Assembly: GCF_002873395.1 (NCBI RefSeq)
Contig: NZ_MCUV01000001.1
Location: 434,001-498,000, forward strand
Origin: Vibrio sp. 10N.286.49.B3
GTDB taxonomy: Bacteria; Pseudomonadota; Gammaproteobacteria; Enterobacterales; Vibrionaceae
Direction of reading: 5' to 3'
DNA length: 64,000 nt
Shown here: in pieces, positions 54,500 to 64,000 of the stretch
Layout of the letters: every line of letters begins with the position of its first letter
Numbering within the stretch: position 1 is the stretch's first letter
The notes under the pieces: generated by a model
What the model saw: only the letters and a program-made list of their open reading frames with translations
What the model was told of the DNA's origin: nothing
Database searches by the model: none
Position numbers and translations under genes: made by a program

Positions 54500-56089
54500 A
54501 TGGAATTAACTCTGATTATCTCTGTTGCTTTTGTTGCAGGTTTCATTGCTCTTAAATGCCAACTTCCCCCCTTAGTTGGATTTCTTTTGGCTGGTTTTGG
54601 ATTACACGCCTTTGACTATCACACCAATGACACTTTAATTCTACTTGCTGATTTGGGCGTTACCCTTCTGCTCTTTACTATTGGTCTTAAGCTCGATATT
54701 AAAACGCTCTTATCCAAAGAAATTTGGGCCGGTGCCACTTTGCATAACCTCTTTTCTACCGGTCTCTTTACTCTTTTATTACTAGGCTTAAAAGTACTCG
54801 GCGTCTCTTCTTTAATCGGCATGTCTTTTGAGCAAATTGTTTTACTCGGCTTTGCCTTATCTTTTTCAAGTACTGTTTTTGCCGTTAAGACCCTGCAAGA
54901 AAAAGGAGATATGAACGCCACCTATGGCACTATTGCTATCGGTATTCTCATCATGCAGGATATCTTTGCCGTTGTTTTCTTAACCGCATCAACCGGTAAA
55001 ATGCCAGAATGGCACAGCCTTGCCCTTTTTGCCCTACCCCTCCTTCGCCCTATTTTCTATAAACTCTTAGATAATGTCGGTCATGGCGAGATGTTAATTT
55101 TAGCCGGTATCTTTTTTGCCCTAGTTGCAGGTGCTGGTCTATTTCAGGTCGTCGGTATGAAGCCTGATCTTGGTGCTTTAATACTAGGAATGCTGTTAGC
55201 TGGTCACAATAAAGCTTCCGAGCTATCTAAATCACTCTTCAATTTAAAAGAAGTCTTTTTAGTCTGCTTCTTTTTGAATATTGGTCTTTCTGATAAACCA
55301 ACATTAGAAGGCTTTGTACTCGCGATCCTATTTCTGTTGTTGCTGCCACTTAAAGGGCTACTTTACTTCACCGTATTTAGCCTCTTTAAGTTTAGAGTTC
55401 GCACTTCTTTGCTCGCCTCTCTTTCTCTTTTTAACTACAGTGAATTTGGTTTAATTGTTGGTGGGCTCGCCTATAAACAAGGTTGGATATCAGGCGATAT
55501 TTTAGTTGCTATTGCCATTGCTGTTTCCCTGTCTTTTATCATCTCTTCCCCACTGAATCGCATTGGACACTTACTGTATAAAAAATCGAAAGGCATTTTA
55601 GTCGATCCTCCTGTCGATAAAATTCATCCGAAAGATCAATTAATTAATCCAGGAAATGCACAAATACTCATTCTTGGTATGGGTCGAATTGGCACAGGTG
55701 CTTATGATGAGTTACATGCGCGTTATGGCAAGATTTGTTTAGGCATCGAAGTCCGTGAAGAGTCAGTAGCAGGACATCATGCACAAGGGCGTAATGTCAT
55801 CATCGGAGATGCAACCGATCCTGATTTTTGGGAGCGTATATTAGATACGGCCAATGTTAAGCTTGTTTTACTCGCTATGCCGCACCATTTAGGCAACCAA
55901 ACAGCACTTGATCAACTAAAGCAAAACCATTTCAAAGGTCAAATTGCTGCGATTGCCGAATATCAAGACCAACTCGATATACTCACCGAGAATGGCGTAG
56001 ATGCCGCTTTCAATATTTATAGTGAAGCCGGTAGTGGTTTTGCTCGCCATGTTTGTAAGCAATTAGCCCCCTCATTTAATAAAGCCTAA
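54500..56089 (+). CDS. Kef/CPA2-type cation:proton antiporter with TrkA-N domain
   Basis: Inner-membrane protein of 529 residues. Residues ~1-365 are a monovalent cation:proton antiporter-2 domain of many helices (LADLGVTLLLFTIGLKLD, FSSTVFAVKTLQEKGD). Residues ~385-529 are a cytosolic NAD-binding RCK domain starting ILILGMGRIGTGAYDEL. It resembles KefB/YbaL proteins, which exchange K+ or Na+ for H+. Ligand and ion are not determinable here. It is shorter than KefB/KefC (about 600), lacking most of the extra C-terminal region. Confidence 0.88.
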   Translation: MELTLIISVAFVAGFIALKCQLPPLVGFLLAGFGLHAFDYHTNDTLILLADLGVTLLLFTIGLKLDIKTLLSKEIWAGATLHNLFSTGLFTLLLLGLKVLGVSSLIGMSFEQIVLLGFALSFSSTVFAVKTLQEKGDMNATYGTIAIGILIMQDIFAVVFLTASTGKMPEWHSLALFALPLLRPIFYKLLDNVGHGEMLILAGIFFALVAGAGLFQVVGMKPDLGALILGMLLAGHNKASELSKSLFNLKEVFLVCFFLNIGLSDKPTLEGFVLAILFLLLLPLKGLLYFTVFSLFKFRVRTSLLASLSLFNYSEFGLIVGGLAYKQGWISGDILVAIAIAVSLSFIISSPLNRIGHLLYKKSKGILVDPPVDKIHPKDQLINPGNAQILILGMGRIGTGAYDELHARYGKICLGIEVREESVAGHHAQGRNVIIGDATDPDFWERILDTANVKLVLLAMPHHLGNQTALDQLKQNHFKGQIAAIAEYQDQLDILTENGVDAAFNIYSEAGSGFARHVCKQLAPSFNKA

Positions 56090-56104
56090 TTAATACACCT
56101 GATC

Positions 56105-56142
56105 GCTTCTTAAGTTACCGATTTCCGCTAAACTTAAGAAGC
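56105..56142 (+). terminator. Hairpin downstream of the Kef-like gene
   Basis: A perfect 12-bp inverted repeat GCTTCTTAAGTT/AACTTAAGAAGC (56105-56116 and 56131-56142) lies 16 bases after the stop. No T run follows, so termination here is probable but not textbook. Confidence 0.55.
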
Positions 56143-56316
56143 CTTAGCTCAAAAAACACTCGCAACATTGCATCCGTTTAACAAAAGTGCCATTTGGTTA
56201 AATGTTTTCTAACTCTAGTGGTTAATTATCATTTTTTTCATCATTGATGGTTGCTTTTTTTAGCGATCATGGCAAATTGAAGTCAATCTCATTTTAATTA
56301 TTGAAAAGGAATTTGT

Positions 56317-57987
56317 ATGTGTTCTATCTTTGGCATCCTAGACATTAAGAGTGACTCTGCTGCACTACGCCCTATCGCGCTAGAGATGTCGAAAAAGCTT
56401 CGTCATCGTGGTCCTGATTGGTCTGGTATCTATTCTTCTGAAAAAGCCATTTTAGCTCATGAGCGTTTAGCTATCGTAGGTCTAAATAGTGGTGCTCAAC
56501 CATTATATAGCCAAGATAAAAAACACATCCTAGCGGTGAATGGTGAGATTTATAATCACAAAGAAATTCGTGCTCGTTTAGAAGACAAGTACCAATTCCA
56601 AACAGACTCAGACTGTGAAGTTATTTTAGCGCTTTACCAAGAGATGGGTGATGAGCTTCTAGAAGAACTCAACGGTATCTTTGCTTTTGTTCTTTATGAT
56701 GAAGAAAAAGATCACTACTTAGTTGGTCGTGACCATATCGGTATTATTCCTTTATACCAAGGTCATGATGAACATGGTAACTACTACGTTGCTTCTGAAA
56801 TGAAAGCGTTAGTATCAGTTTGTAAAACAGTCAGTGAGTTCCCACCAGGCAGCTTCTACCGCTCTGGTGACAGTGAACCACAACGTTACTACACTCGTGA
56901 CTGGAACGAATATGCTGCAGTACAAGGGAATAGCACAAGCAAAGAAGAGCTAACTCAAGCTTTAGAAGATGCGGTTAAACGTCAACTAATGACCGATGTT
57001 CCTTATGGTGTACTTCTATCGGGCGGCTTAGATTCTTCTATTACTTCTGCTGTCGCTAAGCGTTATGCTGCACTACGTATTGAAGATAATGATCAGTCAG
57101 AAGCTTGGTGGCCTCAACTGCACTCATTTGCGGTTGGTCTTGAAAATGCACCGGATCTAAAAGCGGCACGTGAAGTAGCAGAACAAATCGGTACAGTTCA
57201 CCACGAGATGACCTACACAATCCAAGAAGGTTTGGATGCTATTCGTGATGTTATCTACCATATCGAAACCTATGATGTCACTACGATTCGTGCATCAACG
57301 CCAATGTACTTATTAGCTCGTAAAATTAAAGCGATGGGCATCAAAATGGTACTTTCTGGTGAAGGTGCAGATGAAATATTTGGTGGTTACTTATACTTCC
57401 ACAAAGCGCCGAATGCTCAAGAATTCCATGAAGAGACAGTACGTAAGTTACTCGCTTTAAACATGTTTGACTGTGCGCGTGCCAACAAATCACTTGCCGC
57501 TTGGGGTGTAGAAGGTCGTGTTCCTTTCTTAGATAAAGAGTTTATTGATGTCGCAATGCGCTTAAATCCTGAAGATAAGATGTGTGGCAATGGTAAGATG
57601 GAAAAACATATTCTACGTGAGTGTTTTGAGGATTACCTACCAGCTTCTATTGCATGGCGTCAAAAAGAGCAGTTCTCAGATGGCGTTGGCTATGAGTGGA
57701 TTGATACACTAAAAGCAACAGCCGAAGCAAAAGTAACGGATCAGCAAATGGAAACGGCGGCATTCCGCTTCCCATACAACACTCCGACAACAAAAGAAGG
57801 TTACTCATACCGAGAGATCTTTGAAGAGCTATTCCCTCTTCCATCGGCTGCTGAGTGTGTTCCTGGTGGACCATCTGTTGCCTGTTCTTCAGCAAAAGCG
57901 ATTGAGTGGGATGAATCATTCAAAAACTGCGTTGACCCATCAGGTCGTGCTGTTCAAACCGTGCACAACGACGCTTATGATGCATAA
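56317..57987 (+). CDS. asnB: Asparagine synthase B (glutamine-hydrolysing)
   Basis: Makes asparagine from aspartate, glutamine and ATP (556 residues; E. coli 554). The N-terminal glutaminase domain has nucleophile Cys2 after Met (MCSIFGI), RGPDWSG and NGEIYNH. The C-terminal synthetase domain has the PP-loop LSGGLDSSI and LSGEGADEIFGGY. It is monocistronic with a terminator after it. It neighbours nagC at a distance, much as asnB flanks nagD in E. coli. Confidence 0.97.
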   Translation: MCSIFGILDIKSDSAALRPIALEMSKKLRHRGPDWSGIYSSEKAILAHERLAIVGLNSGAQPLYSQDKKHILAVNGEIYNHKEIRARLEDKYQFQTDSDCEVILALYQEMGDELLEELNGIFAFVLYDEEKDHYLVGRDHIGIIPLYQGHDEHGNYYVASEMKALVSVCKTVSEFPPGSFYRSGDSEPQRYYTRDWNEYAAVQGNSTSKEELTQALEDAVKRQLMTDVPYGVLLSGGLDSSITSAVAKRYAALRIEDNDQSEAWWPQLHSFAVGLENAPDLKAAREVAEQIGTVHHEMTYTIQEGLDAIRDVIYHIETYDVTTIRASTPMYLLARKIKAMGIKMVLSGEGADEIFGGYLYFHKAPNAQEFHEETVRKLLALNMFDCARANKSLAAWGVEGRVPFLDKEFIDVAMRLNPEDKMCGNGKMEKHILRECFEDYLPASIAWRQKEQFSDGVGYEWIDTLKATAEAKVTDQQMETAAFRFPYNTPTTKEGYSYREIFEELFPLPSAAECVPGGPSVACSSAKAIEWDESFKNCVDPSGRAVQTVHNDAYDA

Positions 57988-58033
57988 TTAAAATCAACAT
58001 GTTGCGCTGATATCTAGCGCAACATATTGATCA

Positions 58034-58098
58034 AAAAAATCCCCCAGAGCTTTTAATCCTTACTTTAAAGATTTTCAGCCGCTGAGGGATTTTTTTTA
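58034..58098 (+). terminator. Bidirectional terminator between asnB and rfaH
   Basis: AAAAATCCCCCAG on the left pairs, with one wobble, with CTGAGGGATTTTT on the right, around an inner CTTTAAAG. A and T runs flank both sides. Confidence 0.8.
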
Positions 58099-58108
58099 TC
58101 TGTTTATT

Positions 58109-58624
58109 TTACTGAAAATGACTATTGTCGACGGTTACAGCAACGGGTCTATTGATCATTTGAATAAGCATAATAGAACGATTCTCGCCACTACTCTCTT
58201 GATAGATAGCATCAATACCAGCAAATTGACCACTGCTAAGTTGTACTTTATCACCTTTTTTCAGCGATACTTCTGCGCTAGATTCAGCAGCTAACGCTTG
58301 CTGATCAGTGGCCATCTCTTCTTCAAGACATTTAAGCTCATAAATCAAACTGCCTTCTAACACCTTTGGGTGCGGTCCCATACGAATAAAGTCTGAGACA
58401 CCACGAGTGGATCGAATGGTGGTAAAGCTAGGACCTTGCTCAAAATCAAAATGGATAAACATATAAGAGGGAAAAAGTGGCTCTGCAACCATCTTCTTTT
58501 TCTTTCTAACTATTTTTTCTATTTGAATTTGTGGGTAATAGCACTCTATACCTTGGTTTTCTAGATGCATTTTCGCACGAGGCTGATCACCTCGTTTACA
58601 ATATAATAAATACCAACGCTTCAT
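58109..58624 (-). CDS. rfaH: Transcription antitermination factor RfaH
   Basis: NusG paralogue that binds RNA polymerase at ops sites and drives expression of long surface-polysaccharide and similar operons (171 residues; E. coli 162). The NGN domain reads WYLLYCKRGDQPRAKMHLENQ and ends near residue 100. A linker precedes the C-terminal KOW domain (KKGDKVQLSSGQFAGIDAIY). The RfaH branch is chosen over NusG because of the MKRWYLLYCKRG start and the context next to hemH. A NusG-like paralogue remains a minor alternative. Confidence 0.9.
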   Translation of the reverse strand: MKRWYLLYCKRGDQPRAKMHLENQGIECYYPQIQIEKIVRKKKKMVAEPLFPSYMFIHFDFEQGPSFTTIRSTRGVSDFIRMGPHPKVLEGSLIYELKCLEEEMATDQQALAAESSAEVSLKKGDKVQLSSGQFAGIDAIYQESSGENRSIMLIQMINRPVAVTVDNSHFQ

Positions 58625-58676
58625 TATCTACCCTTACTTCTGAGCAAAAAACTATAATTTAAATCTTCGAAACTAA

Positions 58677-59633
58677 TTATCTTGTCACGAGATCCGCCAT
58701 CATATCAATATGCAAATCATCATCGTTAAGACAAGGTATATAGTGAAATGACTCGCCACCAGCCTCAATAAATAACGCTTTACACTGATCGGAGATCTCT
58801 TCTAATGTTTCTAAACAGTCCACTGAAAAAGCAGGGGCAATAACATGAATATTCTTCACACCTTGCCCAGGAAGCTTCTCAAGTGTTTTATCGGTATATG
58901 GTGTTAACCACTCTTCACGACCAAAGCGGGATTGGTAAGTCATACCAATTTGATCGACTGTTAATCCTAATTCATTTGCTAGTAGCTCTGTCGTTTTTTC
59001 ACAATGTTGAGGGTAAATATCGCCCTCATCAGCTAAACGCTTTGGGATGCCATGATAAGAGCATAATAAATAATCACCTTGACCATGTTGTTGCCAATGA
59101 GCACGAACGCTAGATGCTAATGCTTGGATATACAATGGGTGCTGATAATAATCACGAATAAAACGATAAGCCGGAAGCACAGGCATCTGTTTAAAAGCTT
59201 TAGTTAAACCGTCCGAAACAGCTGCTGTTGTCGTACCAGAATACTGAGGATATAAGGGAAGTACAATAACTTCTTCCACCCCTTGTTCTATTAACTTTTC
59301 AATGCCAGATTTTAAACTAGGATTACCATAAGTCATTCCTAGTTCTACAGGGCAATCTAGCTGCTTTCGTAATTTGACGACTTGACGCTGTGAATAAACC
59401 AGTAATGGCGATCCACCTTCAAGCCAAACACTCTTATATAATTTCGCAACTTTCGGGGCACGAATAGGTAAAATCACACCATGTAGTAATGGACACCACA
59501 GCCAGCGACTTAAGTTAACCACACGATGATCATGCAGAAACTCACTGAGAAAACGCTTGATTGCTGGTGCATTTGGGGCGTCAGGAGTGCCCAAATTCAC
59601 CACTAATACACCTTGTTTTTGACTCACTTCCAT
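58677..59633 (-). CDS. hemH: Ferrochelatase
   Basis: Inserts Fe2+ into protoporphyrin IX, the last step of heme synthesis (318 residues; E. coli 320). The N-terminal [12 protein letters not shown], catalytic His194 in SYHGIPKR and Glu275 in VDCLETLEE are present. It lacks the C-terminal [2Fe-2S] extension of animal enzymes. It is downstream of adk, as in E. coli, with a terminator between. Confidence 0.97.
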   Translation of the reverse strand: MEVSQKQGVLVVNLGTPDAPNAPAIKRFLSEFLHDHRVVNLSRWLWCPLLHGVILPIRAPKVAKLYKSVWLEGGSPLLVYSQRQVVKLRKQLDCPVELGMTYGNPSLKSGIEKLIEQGVEEVIVLPLYPQYSGTTTAAVSDGLTKAFKQMPVLPAYRFIRDYYQHPLYIQALASSVRAHWQQHGQGDYLLCSYHGIPKRLADEGDIYPQHCEKTTELLANELGLTVDQIGMTYQSRFGREEWLTPYTDKTLEKLPGQGVKNIHVIAPAFSVDCLETLEEISDQCKALFIEAGGESFHYIPCLNDDDLHIDMMADLVTR

Positions 59634-59655
59634 GACGTAATAATTCCTAATAGCA

Positions 59656-59684
59656 TAAAAAAAACGACCGATAACGGTCGTTTT
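59656..59684 (-). terminator. Terminator of adk
   Basis: Stem AAAACGACCG/CGGTCGTTTT (59661-59670 and 59675-59684) is followed on the minus strand by further T. Confidence 0.9.
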
Positions 59685-59728
59685 AATATATCAAATTTTA
59701 CTAACCTGAGTTAGTTCAATTCTATAAA

Positions 59729-60517
<789 letters not shown>

Positions 60518-60651
60518 CTAGATTCTACCATAAATTTGAAACATTAGATCATTTCTACTCTTAAAGAGTACGAGAAAAGACGCTAATAGTATGACAATAA
60601 ATAAAACCAAACTGAGTCAGCTGATACCTATAAGCACAATAATCTATGTCG

Positions 60652-60676
60652 ATAAAAAGCTCACCGAAGTGAGCTT
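60652..60676 (-). terminator. Terminator of htpG
   Basis: Stem AAGCTCAC/GTGAGCTT (60657-60664 and 60669-60676) has a stable UUCG-type tetraloop on the minus strand and a T run after it. Confidence 0.88.
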
Positions 60677-60700
60677 GTAATCATACCAATTTAACGATTC

Positions 60701-62605
60701 TTACGCTTTAACAAGTAGAGCATTGATAGAAGTTAAGAATTGAGTGGAATCTTCCATCGTTCCTTTTTCTGCTAACATTGCTTGACCAAGCAATACCTCA
60801 ACCCAGCGACCAAAAGCTTCTTCGTCCGCTTCATCTGCCATACGCTTAACCAATGCGTGCTCTGGGTTAATCTCAAAGATATACTTAACTTCAGGCGCCG
60901 CCTGGCCAGCCGCTTCTAATAGCTTCGCCATTTGCGTGCCCATTTCAAAGTCATCAGTAACAACGACCGCTGGGGTTGTCGCTAGCTTAAAGGTAGTACG
61001 TACTTCTTTTACACGCTCACCTAGGTAAGACTGAGTACGCTCAATAACCGATTTGAACTCTTCTTCTGTCTCTTTTTGCTTCTCTTTTTCCGCTTCATCT
61101 TCAAACTTGCTAAGATCTAAGCCCGCTTTAGTGATCGACTGGAACTGCTTACCATCGAACTCTGTTAAGTAGTTCATCAACCATTCATCTAAACGATCAA
61201 ACATCAGCACAACTTCAATGCCTTTCGCCTTAAATTGCTCTAAGTGCGGGCTGTTTTTCGCGGCTGCGTAGCTATCTGCCGTCAAGAAGTAGATTTTTTC
61301 TTGGTCTTCTTTCATGCGCTCAACATAAGCAGCAAGACTCACGGTTTGCTCTGCTGACTCTTTCTCTGTTGAAGAAAAACGTAATAGACCAGCAATTTTC
61401 TCTTTGTTTGCCATATCTTCCGCAGGACCTTCTTTTAGCACTAGGCCAAATTCTTTCCAGAAAGATAAGTACTTATCATGATCATTTTTCGCCATGCGTT
61501 CTAGCATAGTAAGCACACGTTTAGTACAAGCGCTGCGCAGTGATTGAGTTACTTTGTTATCTTGTAAAATTTCGCGTGACACATTCAAAGGAAGATCATT
61601 TGAATCAATTAAGCCGCGTACAAAACGTAAGTAAGACGGCATAAATTGCTGTGCATCATCCATAATGAAGACACGTTGAACATACAGTTTTAAACCACTC
61701 TTATGATCACGGTTCATCATATCCCAAGGTGCTTTTGCTGGGATGTATAACAAACTAGTGTAATCATTTTTACCTTCAACTCGGTTATGGCTCCAAGTTA
61801 AAGCGTCAGTAAAGTCATGCGATACATGCTTATAAAACTCTTGATATTCTTCCGCTGTTATTTCTGATTTATTACGTGTCCATAGCGCTTGAGCTTTATT
61901 AATTTGCTCCCAGTGTGTCTCTTCCGTATCTTTGCCTTCGTCATCTTTAACAGCAGTTAAAATAGAGACAGGAATACCAATGTGATCTGAATATTTGCTG
62001 ATTACATCACGTAAGCGCCACTCAGAAAGGAACTCTTTTCCTTCTTCACGCATATGCAAAATAATGTCAGTACCTCGAGAAGCTTTGGTCACGTTCTCGA
62101 TGGTGTAATCACCTTCACCTTCAGAGTGCCATTGTACGGCTTCGTCAGCATTAAGGCCTGCAGCACGAGTGCGTACAGTTACAGCGTCAGCAACAATAAA
62201 TGCTGAATAAAAACCAACACCAAACTGGCCAATAAGCTGTGAGTCTTTGCTCTGGTCATCAGATAATTTAGAGAAGAAATCTGCAGTGCCTGATTTTGCG
62301 ATAGTACCAAGATGTTCAATCACATCTTCACGGTTCATCCCGATACCGTTATCAGAAATGGTTAATGTATTCGTTTCAGCACTAAAAGATAATTTAACAC
62401 CTAGATCGGCATCACCTTGATATAAATCTGGCGATGATAGTGCCTGAAAACGTAATTTGTCTGAGGCATCTGAAGCATTTGAGATCAACTCGCGTAAGAA
62501 AATCTCTTTGTTTGAGTACAAAGAATGGATCATTAAATGAAGTAATTGCTTTACTTCCGATTGAAAACCACGGGTTTCTTTATTATTCATTACTGTTTCG
62601 CTCAT
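60701..62605 (-). CDS. htpG: Molecular chaperone HtpG (Hsp90)
   Basis: Bacterial Hsp90 (634 residues; E. coli 624). The N-terminal GHKL ATPase domain shows [38 protein letters not shown] and [11 protein letters not shown]. Middle and dimerisation domains follow. It is preceded by a good sigma-32 promoter, as expected for a heat-shock gene, and is divergent from toxR, the same arrangement as in Vibrio cholerae. Confidence 0.97.
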   Translation of the reverse strand: MSETVMNNKETRGFQSEVKQLLHLMIHSLYSNKEIFLRELISNASDASDKLRFQALSSPDLYQGDADLGVKLSFSAETNTLTISDNGIGMNREDVIEHLGTIAKSGTADFFSKLSDDQSKDSQLIGQFGVGFYSAFIVADAVTVRTRAAGLNADEAVQWHSEGEGDYTIENVTKASRGTDIILHMREEGKEFLSEWRLRDVISKYSDHIGIPVSILTAVKDDEGKDTEETHWEQINKAQALWTRNKSEITAEEYQEFYKHVSHDFTDALTWSHNRVEGKNDYTSLLYIPAKAPWDMMNRDHKSGLKLYVQRVFIMDDAQQFMPSYLRFVRGLIDSNDLPLNVSREILQDNKVTQSLRSACTKRVLTMLERMAKNDHDKYLSFWKEFGLVLKEGPAEDMANKEKIAGLLRFSSTEKESAEQTVSLAAYVERMKEDQEKIYFLTADSYAAAKNSPHLEQFKAKGIEVVLMFDRLDEWLMNYLTEFDGKQFQSITKAGLDLSKFEDEAEKEKQKETEEEFKSVIERTQSYLGERVKEVRTTFKLATTPAVVVTDDFEMGTQMAKLLEAAGQAAPEVKYIFEINPEHALVKRMADEADEEAFGRWVEVLLGQAMLAEKGTMEDSTQFLTSINALLVKA

Positions 62606-62675
62606 TTGAACTCCATCGAATTAACGCTTTAACATGACTAACAAGGCTTAATCATGTTGAACAACTTTGATATAG

Positions 62676-62703
62676 AAATGAGGATGCCAGCAGCAAATTC
62701 AAG
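62676..62703 (-). promoter_or_regulatory. Sigma-32 heat-shock promoter of htpG
   Basis: On the minus strand CTTGAAT (62703-62697), a 13-base spacer and CCTCATTT (62683-62676) closely fit the sigma-32 consensus CTTGAAA-N(11-16)-CCCCATNT. It lies about 70 bases before the htpG start codon. Confidence 0.8.
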
Positions 62704-62740
62704 GTCAAAAGTAATAAAAGCACTCTTTTTTTTATTTATT

Positions 62741-62769
62741 TTGATTATCCTGATGCACAAATACATAAA
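62741..62769 (+). promoter_or_regulatory. Putative promoter of toxRS
   Basis: TTGATT (62741-62746), 17 bases, then CATAAA (62764-62769) is a fair sigma-70 promoter, followed by three tandem AAAAT units. It begins 38 bases from the sigma-32 -35 element of htpG on the other strand. Confidence 0.4.
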
Positions 62770-62862
62770 ATAAAATAAAATGATGCCGTTTTTGCTCAAC
62801 AACGGATTGAAAGGCAAGAATTTAGACTATTGACCGCCCATGACACTACAAAGAAGAATTTA

Positions 62863-63741
62863 ATGAGCAATATTGGTACTAAATTTATCCTCGCACAGCG
62901 ATTTGTTTTTGATCCTAATAACAATTCTTTAGTCGATCAAACGGCTGATAATGAAGAGATAATCCGCCTAGGCAGCAATGAAAGCCGTATTTTATTAATG
63001 TTGTCAGAGAGACCCAATGAAGTCATTACCCGTAATGAACTGCATGAGTTTGTTTGGCGAGATCAAGGCTTTGAGGTCGATGATTCAAGCCTAACTCAAG
63101 CGATCTCAACTCTGCGTAAAATGCTAAAAGATTCTACGAAATCGCCAGCTTTTGTCAAAACAGTACCAAAACGCGGCTATCAAATGATAGCCAGTGTTGA
63201 ACGCTCAATGCCTTTATCATCAAATGAAGCGCAAGAAGACGTTATCGAACCATTCTCTCATAATGAAGCAGTGATTCTAACGGAAAAGAGCGACGATTTA
63301 ACCAATAAAGAAGAGGCTTTAACTGCGGTAACATCCTCGCACATTGAAGCTAAGCAAGATCTTCAAGCTTCATGGAAAATGACGGCATTGACCTTCTTTT
63401 TATGCTTCTTGAGTGTAGCTTTACCTTTTTATGTGATGAATTCAGCTAATCTGGCACCCACTGTATTTGATGAAATTGATATTGTCGATGGTATAAAAGT
63501 CAAAACACCGATGAACCATCCTGACTTAAATAGTTGGATGCCAAGGATTGAAGATTGTATTCAAAAGTACAATAAAGTGCACACTGACGAACTTAAGCCG
63601 ATAGAGGTCATTGCCACCGGTGGGCAAAATAATCGTCTAGTTTTAAACTATATCCATTCATCTGATTATGCATATGAAAACGTTTCTGTTCGTATTTATA
63701 CTGACCCTAAAAATCGTAATAATATCTGTGATAATTTGTAA
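62863..63741 (+). CDS. toxR: Transmembrane transcriptional regulator ToxR
   Basis: Inner-membrane regulator controlling outer-membrane porins and, in relatives, pressure, bile or virulence responses (292 residues). The N-terminal OmpR-type winged helix (~7-110) contains IIRLGSNESRIL, FVWRDQGFEVDDSSLTQAIS and FVKTVPKRGYQ, nearly identical to V. cholerae. A variable linker follows, then one membrane helix (~173-194). The periplasmic domain has NHPDLNSWMP, IEVIATGGQNN and the cysteines C232 and C289 that form a disulfide in V. cholerae. ATG 62863 has AAGAAG upstream. An in-frame TTG at 62830 would add 11 residues, and V. cholerae ToxR also has a short extra N-terminus, so the start is not certain. 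Confidence 0.95.
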   Translation: MSNIGTKFILAQRFVFDPNNNSLVDQTADNEEIIRLGSNESRILLMLSERPNEVITRNELHEFVWRDQGFEVDDSSLTQAISTLRKMLKDSTKSPAFVKTVPKRGYQMIASVERSMPLSSNEAQEDVIEPFSHNEAVILTEKSDDLTNKEEALTAVTSSHIEAKQDLQASWKMTALTFFLCFLSVALPFYVMNSANLAPTVFDEIDIVDGIKVKTPMNHPDLNSWMPRIEDCIQKYNKVHTDELKPIEVIATGGQNNRLVLNYIHSSDYAYENVSVRIYTDPKNRNNICDNL

Positions 63742-63756
63742 TAAAGGCTAAAAATA

Positions 63757-64000
63757 ATGAAACTTAAATTTGCATCTCTATTACTAGTTATCTCCGCGAT
63801 ACTTACTAGCTGGTTATACTGGGGAAGTGATCTAAAAATAGAACAAATGCTCACAGCTAATGAGTGGCACTCACGCATGGTTACTATTCTTCTTAGTGAT
63901 GAGCAGGAAGATATATTAGGTCCATTAAGTAAAGTGGTCGTGACATCGAATGTAAAATATTTACCTAATAGCACGTATATTCGTATCTCATCTATCCACG
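63757..64000 (+). CDS. toxS: ToxS, ToxR-stabilising protein (partial, runs off the right edge)
   Basis: The first 81 codons are present. An N-terminal membrane helix (about 5-22) leads to a periplasmic domain with SWLYWGSDLKIEQML and VVVTSNVKYLPNSTYIRIS, matching V. cholerae ToxS, which protects ToxR from proteolysis and aids its activity. AAAGG lies upstream of the ATG, 15 bases after the toxR stop, so toxRS is an operon. The rest lies outside the window. Confidence 0.92.
   Translation, partial: MKLKFASLLLVISAILTSWLYWGSDLKIEQMLTANEWHSRMVTILLSDEQEDILGPLSKVVVTSNVKYLPNSTYIRISSIH

Overview
The window is about 64 kb of chromosome from a member of the Vibrionaceae, most likely Photobacterium or a close relative. 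The evidence is the block toxS-toxR-htpG-adk-hemH-rfaH-asnB, the nagE/nagAC arrangement, a FadR of 279 residues (the Vibrio long form), DUF2788 next to fldA-fur, AT-rich spacers and gamma-proteobacterial proteins throughout. No tRNA or rRNA gene, CRISPR array, insertion sequence or prophage was seen. Almost every gene is intact core metabolism or housekeeping. Only toxS is cut, by the right edge.

Layout. 1-3.6 kb: rne (RNase E) behind a long structured leader. 3.7-6.0 kb: a SulP anion transporter and cobO. 6.1-13.0 kb, minus strand: a complete F1Fo ATP synthase operon, atpIBEFHAGDC. 13.2-19.7 kb: asmA, udk and mrp on minus, then divergent metG. 19.7-25.9 kb: fadR, nhaB, dsbB, a YecA-like SEC-C protein, dusC and yfbV. 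26.2-29.7 kb: ackA-pta. 29.9-41.2 kb: sucABCD and sdhCDAB on minus, divergent from gltA. 41.4-49.7 kb: a Nif3-like gene, a DUF1853 gene, pgm, seqA, ybfF, a DUF2788 gene, fldA, fur and glnS. 50.1-54.4 kb: nagE divergent from nagA-nagC. 54.5-64 kb: a Kef-type antiporter, asnB, rfaH, hemH, adk and htpG, then divergent toxR-toxS.

The genes form a central carbon and energy block. GlcNAc enters through NagE and is deacetylated by NagA under NagC and probably CRP control. Acetate overflow runs through Pta-AckA, and the TCA cycle through GltA, SucAB, SucCD and SdhABCD. Proton-motive force is used by the ATP synthase, and NhaB and the Kef-like protein handle ions.

The most unusual part is the ATP synthase operon. 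It is not flanked by gidB/parB or glmU, as the usual Vibrionaceae origin-proximal operon is. Its codon use looks less biased than that of ackA or pta, and a near-consensus CRP site lies upstream. I infer a second, conditionally expressed ATP synthase, of the kind known in Photobacterium profundum. Other points of note are a duplicated enolase-type motif in the RNase E tail, a structured nhaB leader with competing pairings, a sigma-32 promoter for htpG facing toxR, and paired NagC operators. I saw no wholly novel system.
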